DNA of 5,172 bases. It comes from Clostridia bacterium (GTDB lineage Bacteria; Bacillota_A; Clostridia; Oscillospirales; SIG627). The notes beneath the pieces are model-generated. The model had not been told where the DNA came from. It searched no databases and was given only the letters and a program-made list of their open reading frames with translations. Of the stretch, positions 5,148 through 5,172 are shown one piece after another. Where the stretch lies: assembly GCA_017508505.1 (NCBI GenBank), contig JAFVYT010000214.1, positions 1 through 5,172 of the forward strand, written 5' to 3'. The translations under genes were made by a program, and so were the position numbers. The number at the start of each line of letters is the position of its first letter. The first letter of the stretch is position 1.

Positions 5148-5172
5148 GTGGTAAAAAAAGAAGGCTCTACCC
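5148..5172 (+). CDS. 5' end of an unknown divergent gene (GTG start, truncated by window)
   Basis: Only eight codons are present: GTG, then VKKEGST. A strong AAGGAGG (5133-5139) lies eight bases before the GTG at 5148. The GTG at 5141 is only one base from that site and is less likely. The product cannot be identified. Its position opposite the two-component operon, behind the 11-base repeats, suggests it is a regulated target, but this is inference. Confidence 0.55.

Overview
The window looks like a chromosomal segment of a Firmicute, most likely a member of the Clostridia. The grounds are purine-rich AAGGAGG-type ribosome binding sites, tight operons with 1-4 base junctions, U-tract intrinsic terminators, and protein types I associate with that class: a lipoyl-free acyltransferase of the 'DERIxDG' type and a short helical-bundle protein. 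Base composition is roughly balanced. I see no transposase, integrase, phage gene, CRISPR array, tRNA or rRNA, and I cannot name the species. The family calls come from reading motifs, not from database searches.

Almost everything is on the minus strand, so transcription runs from right to left. At the right edge (about 5000-5172) lies a divergent regulatory region. One promoter (TTGCAG-17-TATAAT, minus strand) drives an operon of an OmpR-family response regulator (4276-4947), a membrane histidine kinase with almost no extracytoplasmic domain (3233-4279, ATGA overlap) and a stand-alone acyltransferase-like protein (2332-3213, 19 bases further on). On the plus strand, a TATAAT box preceded by three GTTGA units spaced exactly 11 bases apart leads to a GTG-started gene that runs off the window after 8 codons. 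The 11-base spacing suits an OmpR-type dimer, so the adjacent regulator is the obvious candidate to control the outward-reading gene.

The second minus-strand operon starts at about 2290 from a promoter whose -35 hexamer sits in the centre of a perfect 22-base palindrome. Its first gene is broken. A start codon with a good ribosome binding site and a few codons is joined, in the wrong frame, to what reads as the last transmembrane helix and tail of a drug/metabolite-transporter (EamA-like) protein. Next come an amidohydrolase-2-type TIM-barrel enzyme (1243-2103), a HAD-superfamily hydrolase (516-1241) one base later, and a small all-helical protein of unknown function (85-519). A hairpin terminator closes the operon (42-77). 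A second strong terminator hairpin (573-600) lies inside the 3' end of the HAD reading frame, so the last gene is probably expressed at a reduced level.

Most of the content is ordinary chromosomal material. The points worth a second look are the collapsed transporter gene, the terminator embedded in coding sequence, the palindrome over a promoter, the 11-base direct repeats next to the two-component genes, and the acyltransferase that lacks the usual catalytic histidine and is tied to a signalling operon. I found no convincing evidence of a wholly new multi-gene system.
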